Part shown: positions 1 through 12,396 of the stretch, one piece after another
Layout: every line of letters begins with the position of its first letter
Position numbering within the stretch: position 1 is the first letter of the stretch
Assembly: GCA_026545765.1 (NCBI GenBank)
Contig: CM048843.1
Coordinates: 8,083,501 to 8,147,500 of the forward strand
Direction: 5' to 3'
DNA from: Plantago major
Taxonomy: Eukaryota; Streptophyta; Magnoliopsida; Lamiales; Plantaginaceae
Length of the DNA: 64,000 nt
Program-made: the position numbers and the translations under genes
The notes under the pieces: model-generated
Told to the model about the DNA's origin: nothing
Database searches by the model: none
What the model saw: the letters and a program-made list of their open reading frames with translations, nothing else

Positions 1-27
1 GCTCTTTCCCTGAGGTATAAGGACGAA

Positions 28-197
28 ATGAGGAAATTCGAGGAGAAAGAAGAAGAAGAAGAAGAAGAAGAAGAAGAAGAAGAAGAAGAAGATTGTTACA
101 TTCTCGAGTTTGATCCCAATGATGAATTGAACTTCTCCAAGCTCTCTGTTCTGATCATTCGATTGCTGATGTGCAGTTTGTTGCCAAAAAAGGACAG
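28..197 (+). pseudogene. Fragment of an RPM1-interacting protein 13-like gene
   Basis: A run of about 15 glutamates (GAA repeat) is followed by DCYILEFDPNDELNFSKL. After a change of reading frame near position 140 comes SDHSIADVQFVAKKGQ, ending at a good splice donor (cag/gtattg, exon end 197). The order 'acidic run, ILxxDP, KL, short spacer, AxKGQ at a donor' recalls the RIN13-like family of plant proteins, judged from memory of the family. The frame change and the LINE lying immediately downstream suggest a broken copy or a piece carried here by rearrangement. The gene could extend left of the window. The family assignment is tentative. Confidence 0.35.
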
Positions 198-284
198 GTA
201 TTGCTTCTCACTTCCAATTTTCAATTTTCTTTCAGAATATTATACTTAAGTGTTTCTAGTTTTTTGTTGTTCACTTGCAATTTC

Positions 285-2180
285 ACCTTTGAACAAATGT
301 AAAACTTTATATTGGCTATGCACCGTTGACAGAGCGAACTGATAATAAATTGTTGAGGAAAGCTCAACTCATGCAAAATACCCTCTAAAGCTGTCCATTT
401 GACTGTATCATAAGCTTTCTGAAGGTCCATCTGTAACATACATCTGGGAGTGCCTCCCTTTCTACTATATCCCCTGAGTAACTCATAAGACAAGAGAATA
501 TGGTTATGTATCTGTTGTCCAGGTATGAACGCAGCTTGACTTTCATTCACCACTTTACCCAATACTTTACTTAATCGATTAGTAAGTATTTTGGAGATGA
601 TCTTGTAAAGTGTCGTGCAACATGATATTGGTCGAAAATCTTTCACCTTAGTCGCAAATGCAATCTTAGGGATCAGAGTAACAACACTGCAATTGACCGC
701 CATATACATCCGATTATGCATGAAAAATTCCTGAACAGCTCGAATTGTGTCCTCACCGACGATACTCCAAGCTGATTTAAAAAACTTTGCATTGTATCCA
801 TCAATACCTGGAGCTTTCAGATCCCCGATTCCCTTTAATACCTCTGTAATCTCGATATTGGTTATCGGTGCGATTAGGGAATCCGCATCAGTATGTGAGA
901 GCTGCGGTCCATCGCGCAAAACCTGTATATTGAGCCCCTGCAGCCTATTTGCCGATATACCCATAAGCTAGTTGTAGAATTCAAGTACTTCCTGTTCCAG
1001 TTCGTGTTGCGTTGAAACAAACTGTCCAGCCGATGTTTGTAGCTTTTTTATCCCAATATTTTGATTTTTTTGCTTTCAACGAGGCATGAAAATATGCATT
1101 GTTGCCATCCCCTAATCGCAACCAATCAATCTTGGATTTTTGTTGCAAAAGTTTCTCGTCCACCGCATTCCAATGTAACACTTCATTCGTACACACCTTC
1201 ACCCTTTCGATTAAGGTGGTATTCATCCTGTCATTGATAAGATCCCTCTGGGCGGCATTCAGCTGAAACCGGGCTGTGTTAAGCTTTTCTTTTATGCCAG
1301 AGAAGCGTTGTTGCAAGTTCCGGATAGTTGGTTGTAGACGTTGTAATTTACTCCATACTACAACCATAGCTCGTCCTACCATAGGAGCACGCCAATTGAG
1401 TTTAACTCGCTCTAGGAAATCGGATGAGTCCACCACTCCATTTATGAATCAGAATTGAGGCCGAAAGTGTTGTGTTGGGTCCCACATGCGCAGAACTAAC
1501 ATAGCATGATCGGAGATGCTTGGTGCTAGAATTTCCACCTGTACATGGCTATATGCTTGAAACCAACACAAGTTACCAAGAATTCGATCAATCCTAGAGT
1601 AAATAGGGTCTTGTATATGTTTATTGTGCCAAGTAAAATGGTCCCCAATACTGTCGAGATCATTTAAACCCACCGTATCCATCATATTGACAAGATCACA
1701 ATATTCAGAAGGATGTACCAAAGTCCCGCCAATTCTATCCTGTGCCGTCAAGACATTATTAAAATCCCCCATTAGTATCCAGTTCCCCTGAACTTGCTGA
1801 TTAATTCTCTCAACATCCTTCCATAACATACGTCGGTCCTCTAGCTGGTTTAGAGCATACACGGCAGTCAACCATGTAATAAGGTTTCCAGTCATGTCAT
1901 ATACTCCGCAATGTAAGAACGGTGAGCTTCCATTAATGAGCTTAACATCCACTTGTTTAGGGTCCCAAAGTATCCAGATCCTCCCATTCGGATGGTGATC
2001 ATAATTATCCATATAGCGCCACTTGTTCCCCAATTTGCCTCTAATATTCTTGCTTTTTTCTTTCTTCACTCGAGTTTCCACTAGTATAGCCACTGCAAAC
2101 TTTAGATCAGTGAGACGGGAGCCGATCTCTCGAAGTTTAGCTATATTATTACACCCCCTCACGTTCCATGAAATAATCAT
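285..2180 (-). pseudogene. LINE ORF2: endonuclease and partial reverse transcriptase
   Basis: It starts MIISWNVRGCNN, the classic start of a plant LINE apurinic-type endonuclease. The endonuclease residues are visible in order: VETRVKKEK, GDFNNVL, FTWHNK, SRIDRIL and SDHAML. An in-frame TGA at 1449-1451 (QF*FING, probably once arginine CGA) separates the endonuclease from the linker (981-1436). A frameshift near 981-1020 follows. The RT start is then recognisable: LKAPGIDGYNAKFF, VVTLIPKI, DFRPISCCTTLYKIISKIL, QAAFIPGQQI and MDLQKAYDTV. The sequence is lost after LEGILHELSFPQQF, before the YADD/FADD motif. It is non-functional. Confidence 0.85.
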
Positions 2181-2189
2181 GGAACCGGA

Positions 2190-3517
2190 TTATGAGTCGA
2201 AAGGAGATCATCCGAAATCCTCAATGACTCAAACCCGTTTTGACAATGTAGACTCCCATCGGTATGGCGATCAGGGGGATCGACCATGGGTTCTTTTCCC
2301 TTGTTTCGTGCACGTGGTGAACCTTCAACAGTGTGCCATTCGTCTTGCAGATGTATGCCAGGTACATTGCGTCGACCAAGAATAAGCCGCTTTCGGTGCG
2401 GTAATGCGAGCTACGACGCCTCCAACCTTTTAGCCCCTAATCGATTATCACTTTGTATGCGCCACTGTTGTGTTTGCTTCTTCTGGATCTGGACCACCTT
2501 TCGAGTTTGGGTGTTGCAAACATGACCAATTTTCTGACACTTATCACAAAACAAAGGTTTTCATTCATATTCAACAGGCTGTTTAATCATCTTCTCCTTC
2601 AAATCCTTAATCATGATAAAGTCCCGCAGCTTCTTTGTAATATGAACCTCCACTAGGATCCTAGAATAAGATACACGTAATTTATCTGCGGTACATTCAT
2701 CGGTGAACAAGGGTTTTCCTAATGCGCTTCCAATTTTCCCCAAACTTTTTGAACCCCACAGATGCAGAGGTAGTTTAATCCATATTGGTACAACACGCAT
2801 CATATCATCCTTCAAAGAAAAGCCAGTTACCCATTCACGTAAGAACATCGTCATATTATAGATCGTATAAGGTCCCTTACTTATCACAGCATTCCTGCCA
2901 GCCATAGTCTTGAATTTTAAGATAAAGTAACATTCATCATTGTAGAACATCTCTGGTAATGCAACAAAATTCTAGAACTTCACCATATATTGCTTAACTG
3001 CGTTCATTGATAAATCTCCGCCTAACACACACATAATAAGAGATGTTTTCCGAAAATCAATTTCAGATTCAACATCATCTTCCTCAATTTCAACCTCTAC
3101 CTCATCATCCACAATAGTCGGCGCAGAGAAATTGATAGCAAGACCACGTGAGGTTTTCCGATTACCTCTAATCACATCCGTCCATAGTTTAGCCGGACTC
3201 TCAGTATCAGTACTAACCTCAGGCTGCGATGAGGTTCCTCCCTGTTTATCCTGAATTCCATTCGCAACAGTAATCTCAGTATGGATTAGGATGTCCTGCT
3301 GAACATCCTGATTCTCCTGGTGTTGTGCCGTCTCAGGGAGGGCGTTCCTGTTATGATCATCAAAAACGATTTCATCGGTGCTAGGGTTACTCTGTTCTGT
3401 CTCCCGTTGCTTTTCCTGTGCCATAGCACTAATAACGTGCAAATCCGGTACCGTGCTGTTTCGTTGAGGGGACGGCGAAGCCACCTTCTTGCATGGCCGG
3501 CCTCGCGTCTTCTTCAT
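2190..3517 (-). pseudogene. LINE ORF1: DUF4283 plus CCHC zinc-knuckle protein, with nonsense codons
   Basis: The reading begins near 3517 (MKKTRGRPCKK...). It continues through an acidic, low-complexity N-terminus into a DUF4283-type RNA-binding region (NFVALPEMFYNDECYFILKF ... GPYTIYNMTMFLREW). It then reaches a zinc knuckle, CDKCQKIGHVC. Two in-frame stops break it: TAG at 2972-2974 and TGA at 2561-2563. Each sits where the family has tryptophan (F-W-N-F and E-W-K-P), so both look like single G-to-A changes. In living elements the protein binds RNA and helps form the retrotransposition particle; this copy cannot be made intact. Confidence 0.8.
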
Positions 3518-3538
3518 CGGTGCTAGGTTGGATGAAAC

Positions 3539-3675
3539 TTTAGGGGCTAAATTTTCATTATATAAAAAAATTGAACATTTTATATTTGCGGTTTAAGATT
3601 AATTCGGAGTTAAAGTTGAAAAAATTTGACCGCAAAGAGTTAAAGTGAGAAGCTTGATCCGGGACGGAGGAAGTA
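3539..3675. repeat. Right half of a Stowaway-like MITE next to the LINE
   Basis: The segment ends gggacggaggaagta, close to the CTCCCTCCGTCCC-type terminal repeat seen intact at 10096-10335, with a TA at its outer edge. No matching left terminus is visible on this side. The LINE may have landed inside the MITE, or the left part was lost. Confidence 0.4.
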
Positions 3676-4025
3676 ATAACAAGTTGATGGTTAAATGGCG
3701 CAAAGATATAGTTTAGTAAAGTTTTGTTTTGTGATCCTATACTCTAATCGATTTTGATTTTTGACCTGTAATGAGAGTGATTGCAAACTATAAAACCAAT
3801 TTAGAAGTAGCTGATTCAGGTGCTTCTTCAACTTATAAGTTTTTCTAAATACCTTAAATACTTCTCTTAAACTTAGTCGTAAAGCGCATTTGTATTTTGA
3901 ATATGAGACATTGAGACCCCTATACCTTCACCCTTCGTATTTTATATTCTGGATCCAGCCTTGAGTTTGAAACATAAATTCTATGAAACATATCTAAATT
4001 TTGGTTTAAAAAAAATGGACTCAAC

Positions 4026-4913
4026 CAGGGGCGGCCCCACATAGGCGCAAGGGGCCTCAATCGCAGCCCCTCGATTTTGGACATGAAATGTCTACTATAC
4101 CCTTTTAACAATTTAAAGATATAGAGATACAATTTAACATGAATAATTATATATAAAATTGATGTGGCCATTGGTAATTAATCTTCTGAAAGTCTGCATT
4201 AAGTGATTGTGGGTTCGATACTTAACATTGTCTCATTTTTGGCATTTTATGTTTCTTTGTTTTTTATGTTCTATGTACATTCATTTACTTAATTTTAATC
4301 ATTTAAATCTTAACAAAATTATTTTGTATCTAATTCCTCCATTTTGTGAACATATAATTTTATTTCCTTTTCTAACATGGATTTCTTTTACCATCAACTA
4401 ATTATTAGTTATCGTGTTCGTTTTCCTTTTTGTATAAATAAAAATACATTAATATATTTAATAATTATGTTAGTTTCTAAAGTGGATGTGAATATGTGAT
4501 GCACTCTTTTAGTTATAGAGAATAATATTCCATGTACAGGTGTATTCTCGCTCTAGCTTCATATACCCTATTCGCATTATTTTTCAAAAAGATAGATAAA
4601 AAGTAGTAGTAATAAATTTCAAAAAAACTTTGGTGATTATTAGATTTTGTTGTGAATAATGAATAAGTAATGAATATTTATATTAGTTGGGTGGAATACA
4701 TTTAAGTTATCCCTTATAAGTATTATTGATGAACAAATGATATATGGACTTAAAATAGAAATTTTGTTAAGCCTAAATTAGAAAATTATAGTCTAAACCT
4801 TGTTCTTTACCATGTAATTTTGAAAATGTAATTCTCATTAATAATGAAAAATTTAGTTAAATTTATTTAAAAGAATTCGCTACCACTGACATATATTTCT
4901 GCGTTCGCCCCTG
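4026..4913. mobile_element. Non-autonomous hAT-type DNA transposon, 888 bp
   Basis: The left end starts CAGGGGCGGCC and the right end finishes GCGTTCGCCCCTG, giving inverted termini of about 8 bp (CAGGGGCG/CGCCCCTG). Both ends are flanked by the same 8-bp word gactcaac (4018-4025 and 4914-4921), a perfect target-site duplication of hAT length. The interior is AT-rich, and no transposase or other convincing coding region is visible. It would depend on a hAT transposase supplied elsewhere. Confidence 0.85.
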
Positions 4914-4921
4914 GACTCAAC

Positions 4922-5779
4922 GGTCCGTCTGTTGGAGTTTGGCAACTTTCAAACTTCTAGAATATACGTTTTAATAGCTTGAAAGCCTATCAGAACAACC
5001 CCTGGATACCAGATAGGCGGTCCTCAAAAAAAGTCTAGGCGGATGGACTGTTCGGTCTATTTTTTTAGCCAATTTTAATGTATTAATGTAATAGAATAAT
5101 TATTAATGACTACAAAAATTAAAATTCATAATTTCCCCTATTCATAGATGGAAGGGGAAGATAAATAGATAAACGACCAATACTTGTACGATAGTATGAT
5201 TTTTTTTTTTTTTATCTAGTTGGCATGATTTTTTGTACTCACAAGTATATACTTTCCAACATTTCATGGGAAAAAAAGGGAATGAAACCACCTTTAATAT
5301 TTTCAATAAATAAAAGATTTAAAAAGTATCATCCGTTTAACATTTATTTAGCTACAAGAATACCGTATCCTCCTCTAAAATTCTTAAATTTACATGGGTG
5401 GCAATTGCATGAGCAGGATATTGGTGAGCATATATTTGCTTCAATCTCTTGTGGATATACCAAAGGAGTTATGTTTTGGCCTTCGGACCTAACGAACGAA
5501 AATTAGTTTTAGCTCTGATGTAACCGGAAAAGAAAAAGAGAGAAAAAAAAAACTCCGGTTCAGAAAAGAATAGGCACTAAAAGTAGAAAAATAAAAGTAC
5601 ATGTACTAAACTACAATAAGTCAACTCTTCTTCTACTAAGAATTAATGTGATTACTAAAATCAAAATATTACTACTTGTATATTATTATTCTATAATAAC
5701 CTGACAATAAATTAAGTACCAAACAAAAACCCAAGCACTAACCATTAAACGGAAAACCTTCACCAAATTCCTAGAACCA
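4922..5779. other. Intergenic sequence upstream of HOS15
   Basis: AT-rich DNA with short homopolymer runs. It presumably includes the HOS15 promoter and 5' untranslated region in its last few hundred bases. I see no coding region or clear transposon end here, and no convincing TATA box. Confidence 0.5.
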
Positions 5780-5851
5780 TTGAAGAAGAAGCAGAGCAGA
5801 AGGAGAGCAAAGCCTCATCTCGTTCATGCAGAAACCGATTCGGAGAAGAAG

Positions 5852-7510
5852 ATGATTTCGATTACCTCTACCGAACTGAACTACCTCATCTTCCGTTACC
5901 TCACCGAATCTGGTACTCTTTTCTCTCGCTCTTTCTCTTCAATTCACGCCAATTTCCCTTTCCTTTCGTGCTCTTTTTTGCTTTTCCTGCTCTATCGTAA
6001 GCTCACGGTTAGGATTTATCTGCTTTAGCTTGAATTTCGTAATTGGGGAAATTAGCTCTGGTTTTGATTCAGTAATTGGAGCGCTTGCCTGTTTCTGGTT
6101 GAGATTTGGTTGTCGTTTTGATTGGACATTTGTTCTAATTTTGATGTGGTTGGAATTAGGTTTAGAATTAATAGGATAAAGGAAGTGGAGAATAAACTGA
6201 TTAGTACTGTGACGAGTAGTTGGTAGGAGCTACTGGGAATGTCTATTCTAGAATTACAGCAAATTGTTTCGGTGATCGAATGTAGGTCTAATGTTGACTG
6301 TTGAATGCTTCAATTGTTTTAGATCTTGTGTAAGGGAAATTGATGTCTGAGGAAATATGAGATGAGGCTTGATGTTGATAGTGTTGTACTTGATATTTAG
6401 AATGTTGGGGTGCTAAGTTGCACCCAATTCAGCCTCGAGAAAAAGAATGTAGTGGTGAACAAACTTGTTCTCTTATGCTGTGGGAATACCTATTTTCTGT
6501 GATTTGCAGGGCTTTTGTGTTGGAATAGTTTCTATGGAATAAATAGATTGTTGTTTTTGCTCCCTAATTCTGGAAATGCATGTTTCAGGCCTGGAAGTTT
6601 TTTGTCTTCTTCCCGTAATAGCTGTTATATACCACTTGATGAATTGTTAGGAATATGTATTTCATCTGAGTGTTGTGAAGGATTCTTGGCTCATGGGTTT
6701 GACACTTTAAAATCAGAATGCACGATTTCCTAGTTAAGGACTCCCTGCAGCTCCCGTGTTGTGCGGCGCCAAGTAGCTTGTTTTTTATTTCTTGTTTTTA
6801 GTATTATCATTTCATGCAACACAACAGGATGATTGGACTATTTCTCTAGATCACTGCATTTTCCTTTTCGGTCGAATATTTCAGGAACAAGGCCTAAAGA
6901 GATTCTTCGATTGCTTGTAAGAATATCTATAATCTAATATAACTTTGACATATAAATATGCTTAACAACACACACCAGGCTAGTATATGTCAATATTTTG
7001 GGATTTTCCAGTGACATCTTTGTTTCATGTCGTATTACATATCCATATCTGTGCTTCGTAGGATGTACAGTACCCCCTCAGTTCTGTTCCATTTTACAAA
7101 TCCTTTTTGGTTGCCTTGTTTAATAAAACTGCAAATCAATATCCACATTATCATTTCTTTATTAATTCTGAACACCCACTTGCAATTTCTTTATTTATCT
7201 TTACTCAATACCCCGCTCTTCATTAACTTTCCTCAGTTCCGTGCTGGCCCAAAAAGCTGTAATTTTATGAAGGACAGAGAGAATATAACTTATATACCAA
7301 AGATATCCAATAGAGATATTCTCCACATCATTACCTTGACACAGTTTAAGGATTTATTAAATTGGATGGCCCCAGCAATCTGACTTGGGCAAGTATGAAA
7401 ATTGTGGAACATCTCAAAGGCCAGTTACTCTATATCCCATGGCCATAACTGGAAGGATGAACTGCAGATTATATTTGGCTGGTTTAAGCCTGTACACTGG
7501 GTTTCTCTCC

Positions 7511-7589
<79 letters not shown>

Positions 7590-10500
7590 TTTATCATTTC
7601 TGTCGGTACATCCATCAGTGTACCAACGGTATGTATGAATATGAATAACTATGTAATTTGATGCAGAAAACTAATAGAAATGTAAATATATATTCATTAA
7701 GTTTGGTTCTTCCTTCAACAACTTTTAGATATCGTATCAGATAAATTATTGATTCTTAAAAACAAATTTATGCAACACATTGGCTAAACCAACCATTCTG
7801 TAAAAGGCAATAGATTTAGAAATAGTCTTAGTATCATGTAACCACCAGTACAGTTAACCTTGCTTCTATATTGTGGCCTGAATAATACAACATATGGGTT
7901 ACTTACATGTTCTAAGTTCTCCAGCATCTGTAGTGAATTTGATGCTTTGCTAATGCTCAATTAGAGGCAATGGGTTACTTGTTCTAAGTTCATTTAAATG
8001 GTTTTTCCAGGATTCGCACATGCTGCTTTCACTTTAGGATATGAGGCTGGTATCGACAAGAATGCCATTGATGGTAATCTTGTCCCCCCTGGTGCTCTCA
8101 TTACTTTCATTCAGAAGGGAATTCAATATCTTGAATTAGAAGCAAACTTGGGTACCGTAAGTATTCAAACATTAAGGTTCTGTTTTGAGTTCTATGTTTG
8201 CATGTCTATGAATTTTGATGTATTAATTATTAATGCTCATCAATGCATTCAGGATGATTTAGACTCAGATGAAGATTTCCAGTTCTTGCATCCTCTGGAT
8301 CTTATAACAAAAGATGTTCAGGAACTTCAGAAGATCATTAAAGAGAAAAAAGAAAATCTTCACAAGGAAAAATCGAAGGGGAAGGAAAAACGAAATAATG
8401 AAAATGGCCGGAAACATGATGCTGGACTAGCATTGGAGAAAAAGGAACTTGCGCGAGAAAAGGAGAACGAAAAACACCAGAAAGAGAAAGAGAAAGAGAA
8501 AGAGAAAGAGAAAGAAAAGGAAAAAGACAGGGACAGGGACAGGGACAGAGAACGAGATAGGGACAAAATAGAGAAAGAAAAAGACCGAGACCGAGAACGA
8601 GAAATAATTGAGAAAGCAAAAGGCAAAGAGAACGAAAAGCCTTTTGAGAATGTCAGTGATGCAAATCTTGCAGCTGAGCTGACAAATGGCAGACTTATAG
8701 AACAGGAAACTGATGAAGGTTGGTTCTAAACCAATTTTGTACTTATATTAAATTACGGTAACATTCATAAAGAATAAAGGAACTTTTTCACCTAACAAGA
8801 CACTGTTGCTATTGCTTGTGATCCTCTCAGATTCTAAACTTGTGTATTTATTCACATTATGACAGGGGCCGAACCAATGGACATTTGCCCGAGTTTACCT
8901 TCCTTGCCATGTGAAATCCCAGATAGTGATGTAAAAGTTTTACAAGGCCACACATCTGAGGTTTGATAATGATTCAGAATCCTTCATAAGTAGCAATTGT
9001 CCTTGATCACTCGAGATCATTCTTCATTGTTATTTATAATTATGGTCAGAGCAATTTGAACAGTGGTTTGCTAATAGACTGGCATTCTTTTGACAGGTTT
9101 TTGCTTGTGCGTGGGACCCAACTGGTTCACTTCTTGCTTCTGGGTAAGTATCATATTTACAGTGCCTTTGAAGAATAGTATTGCAGTAGGTGTATCGCAG
9201 TGTTGTCGATCGCATATCGCGACGCGTCGCGGCCGGGATAGTGAAGTAAAAAAAAAAAAACGCAAAATTTTTAAAATGAACATATAGGTACTTGTTAAGT
9301 CATATATTACTCATAGTCTCATAATATTACTCATAAATAGTGTAAAGGCAAGTAAAAGTCAAGGAAAGTAAGTGAGGCCGGACTTTATTCGCCGGAATAG
9401 TGGTCATAGATGAGGCAGGCAGAAGCTGTTCTTTCTTCTTTCTTCTTTTCTTCCGTTTCTCTTTGTTTTTTTCTCTTCTTCCCTTTTTTTTCCTGCCTCT
9501 GGCTCTATATTTTGTAAGTGGGGGGTAAAATTGGCATTTTACTCCAAAAAATGAGCTGAAAACGCGCCTGCGACAGCCCGCGATATATATGCGTACTGCC
9601 GCGACGCGACGCCCGCGATATATATGCGTACTGCTACAACATAGCTGTAGCGGCCAGTTCTTGGATCGACAACACTGGTGTATTGTCTGTATTGCAGCAA
9701 TATAGAGATTAGCACTTATTTTGCCAGTGTATTGGGAAATAGCTTGACGCCTGACACTCTTATATGTAGACCAGAAAGGTGGTATATGGCCGTAATCCAT
9801 ACGTTACTTTTTATTTGTGTAATTAATATAAATTTAGGATCTGAGACCTTTGCCTCCAATTACTTGCCCGCCCATAGAAATAGGTTTGCTTGTTAATATT
9901 GATCCTTCTCATCTTTTCTCTCGGTGGATTAGAACATGGCTTCTCATTGCTGAAGTCCACTCTTTAGTTCATTTTCCTGAAATCACCATGAACCCAGTCC
10001 AATGGCAGCTTCAAAGGAAACGATTGCAGAATGAGAGGTTGAGACATGCTCATATGTTGCTTGACCAGAAAACAGCATCTTGTTGTCACCTATTACTCCC
10101 TCCGTCCCAGGCTCAACTTCCCGTGGAGCGGGGCACGGGTTTAAGAGTGAAATATATAAATTAGAATAATTAGAAAGTATAAAGTAAGAAAGAGTGAATA
10201 AAGTAGGATAGAGCGTGGATAAAGTATGAGAGAGAGAGTGAATAAAGTAGAGAGATTTTCAATTTAAGGTATGGGAAGTTATGATTGGGACGGGCCAAAA
10301 TGGAATGCGGGAAGTTGAGATTGGGACGGAGGGAGTATAACGTAGCCACAGAGTGAAAAATTAAGTGTTAATGTCTATTCCCTAACTGTTGTGGATTCCA
10401 TGAATTTTCATGAGTAGTGTTTCATGTACTTGTAAATGTCATTGGCCCATCATCTACACACTATTCCTACCCTGATCTTTTAGTTAAGTGAATTCAGTAT

Positions 10501-12363
10501 TTGTCTTGCATTACAAGCTAGTTTGTGCGTCGTTCTTGCTGCTAGAAACTCAAACATGGCATGGACATATCTTTCAAGAAGTTGTTTGTTATTTAAGTTA
10601 AATTGTTTATGTAGGTGTCCTTGATACCAAAACTTGGAATGGTTTGAGTTTATAGTTTACATTCTTCGCAGAGAAGCTATTTCATTGAAGTGCATCACGG
10701 ACAAGCTATTTCCAATTAGTTCATGTTCTATATATTGTTTATGTATTATCCAGGTCTGGAGATGCAACTGCAAGAATTTGGACTGTTGATGGACCAGGTA
10801 GCTCCAGTTTGCAAAATGAGCATCCCAGTGTTGTATTGCGGCATTACAAGGGTAAACCAAATGAGAAATCCAAGGACGTGACAACACTTGATTGGAATGT
10901 GAGTTTTCTCTAGTTTAATGGCTCCCTGGGGACAGTTCGGTTAGATATCCTTTCAAGATAGATGCTATATATGTTATGCTTACATGATGACATTGTTAAT
11001 CTTGCACTTATCAAGCACCATCCTTTTACTAGGTGGAGGGATCACTGCTTGCTACAGGTTCATATGATGGCCAAGCTAGGATATGGAGTAGAGATGGTAA
11101 GAGTGTTTCCCACATGAACCAATCTAATTAAACCAATTCCTGGGATCTCTCTGTTCTCTAACTATTCCCTATATCCCTGAAATTGATATTAGTTGGGGCA
11201 TGAGATTTGGCCGGAATGTGATTGTACTTGTAAAAGCCTTAGATTTATGTTGAGCATGACGAGATAATGTGTTTCTGCACTGATGATTTCCTGCTACATG
11301 CCTACATTGACACTTAAAAGAGGATTAAATAATTTGAACTTAGTACTCTTGGCCCTATTTGTATATGTTTCATTGGTTTGCATAGGAATGGACAGGGTAT
11401 GGACAGGGTCTTTCAAGGAGTGTTGTAATTTTAACAAACAATTTATAGTTTCTATGAAAATTATGCATGTTCTGTCGGAGTGCATGACTTTGATTGAGGC
11501 TATAACTCTGAAAACAAAGTATAACGAAGTTCTTGCACGTGAGCTCCTAAATATATATGGAGAACTTAATTAGATTGCAGAATTAAAAGACTGAAATATC
11601 TTCATAAATTGGATAGGCTTGACATTATGAGGATAGTGGTCTGCTGAAGCAGCCCTGAAGTCTGCTCTCCCATGTGTCAGCTGTGATGTATTGTGCATTT
11701 ATTTGAAGAAGAAAAAATGTGGATAGTATGTATTTTGTAGTAAAAGCTTGCATATGATTCTTCATATTACTGCAGGAAACTGGATTGTAGTAGTGCTATC
11801 TCATATTACTTACGAATGTTCTTTCTAAATCCAGGTGATTTAATTAGTACCTTATATAAGCATAAAGGACCAATTTTCTCCTTGAAGTGGAACAAGAAAG
11901 GGGATTATCTTCTCAGTGGAAGTGTGGATAAAACTGCAATTGTATGGGATGCGAAGACAGGGGAATGGAAGCAGCAGTTTGAACTTCACAGAGGTTCCTG
12001 CCTTTTCCTTTCATTTTCTTGAGTTCTTAACTAGATGCCGTCCTCTAGAGCTTCAGGAATAACATTTTGAAGACCCTTTTTATAAACTTTGTGACTTCAC
12101 ATGCTTTTATTGACCACAGCTCCTGCCCTTGATGTTGATTGGAGAAACAATGTCTCATTTGCAACATGCTCTGCCGATAGCATGATATATGTTTGTAAAG
12201 TTGGAGAGGAGCATCCAGTTAAACGCTTTCAAGGACATCAGGTTGGTGTCAATAGCTGCATTATGGTTACATCCTTTCTTGCTCAACTGTATACCCTATC
12301 TCCCCAAGTAGCACCATAATATTGAATTATTGATTTAATAATAATAATAATAATAATAATAAG

Positions 12364-12396
<33 letters not shown>

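Larger units (their letters stand above)
285..3540 (-). mobile_element. L1-type non-LTR retrotransposon (LINE), decayed and lacking its 3' part
   Basis: Read on the minus strand the element runs ORF1 (DUF4283 plus zinc knuckle), then ORF2 (endonuclease, then the start of reverse transcriptase). This is the usual order for plant L1 elements. Homology stops near 285-300, inside the RT palm, before the catalytic FADD region. The RT C-terminus, RNase H and poly-A tail are therefore missing. Target-primed insertion normally truncates the 5' end, so loss of the 3' end points to a later deletion or rearrangement. At the 5' side (3539-3675) the LINE abuts what looks like half of a Stowaway-like MITE. 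Confidence 0.85.

Noticed and set aside
7071..7110. taccccctcagttctgttcc in HOS15 intron 1 as a Stowaway terminus
   Set aside because: It loosely resembles tactccctccgttcc, but no right terminus or TA-bounded partner was found.
7385..7648. Frames made of Tyr/Leu/Phe runs
   Set aside because: Translations of the TTA/poly-T microsatellite.
8338..8626. Minus-strand open frames with Ser/Leu/Phe runs opposite HOS15 exon 3
   Set aside because: They are antisense readings of the GAGAAA/AGGGAC repeats of the HOS15 charged linker, with no family resemblance.
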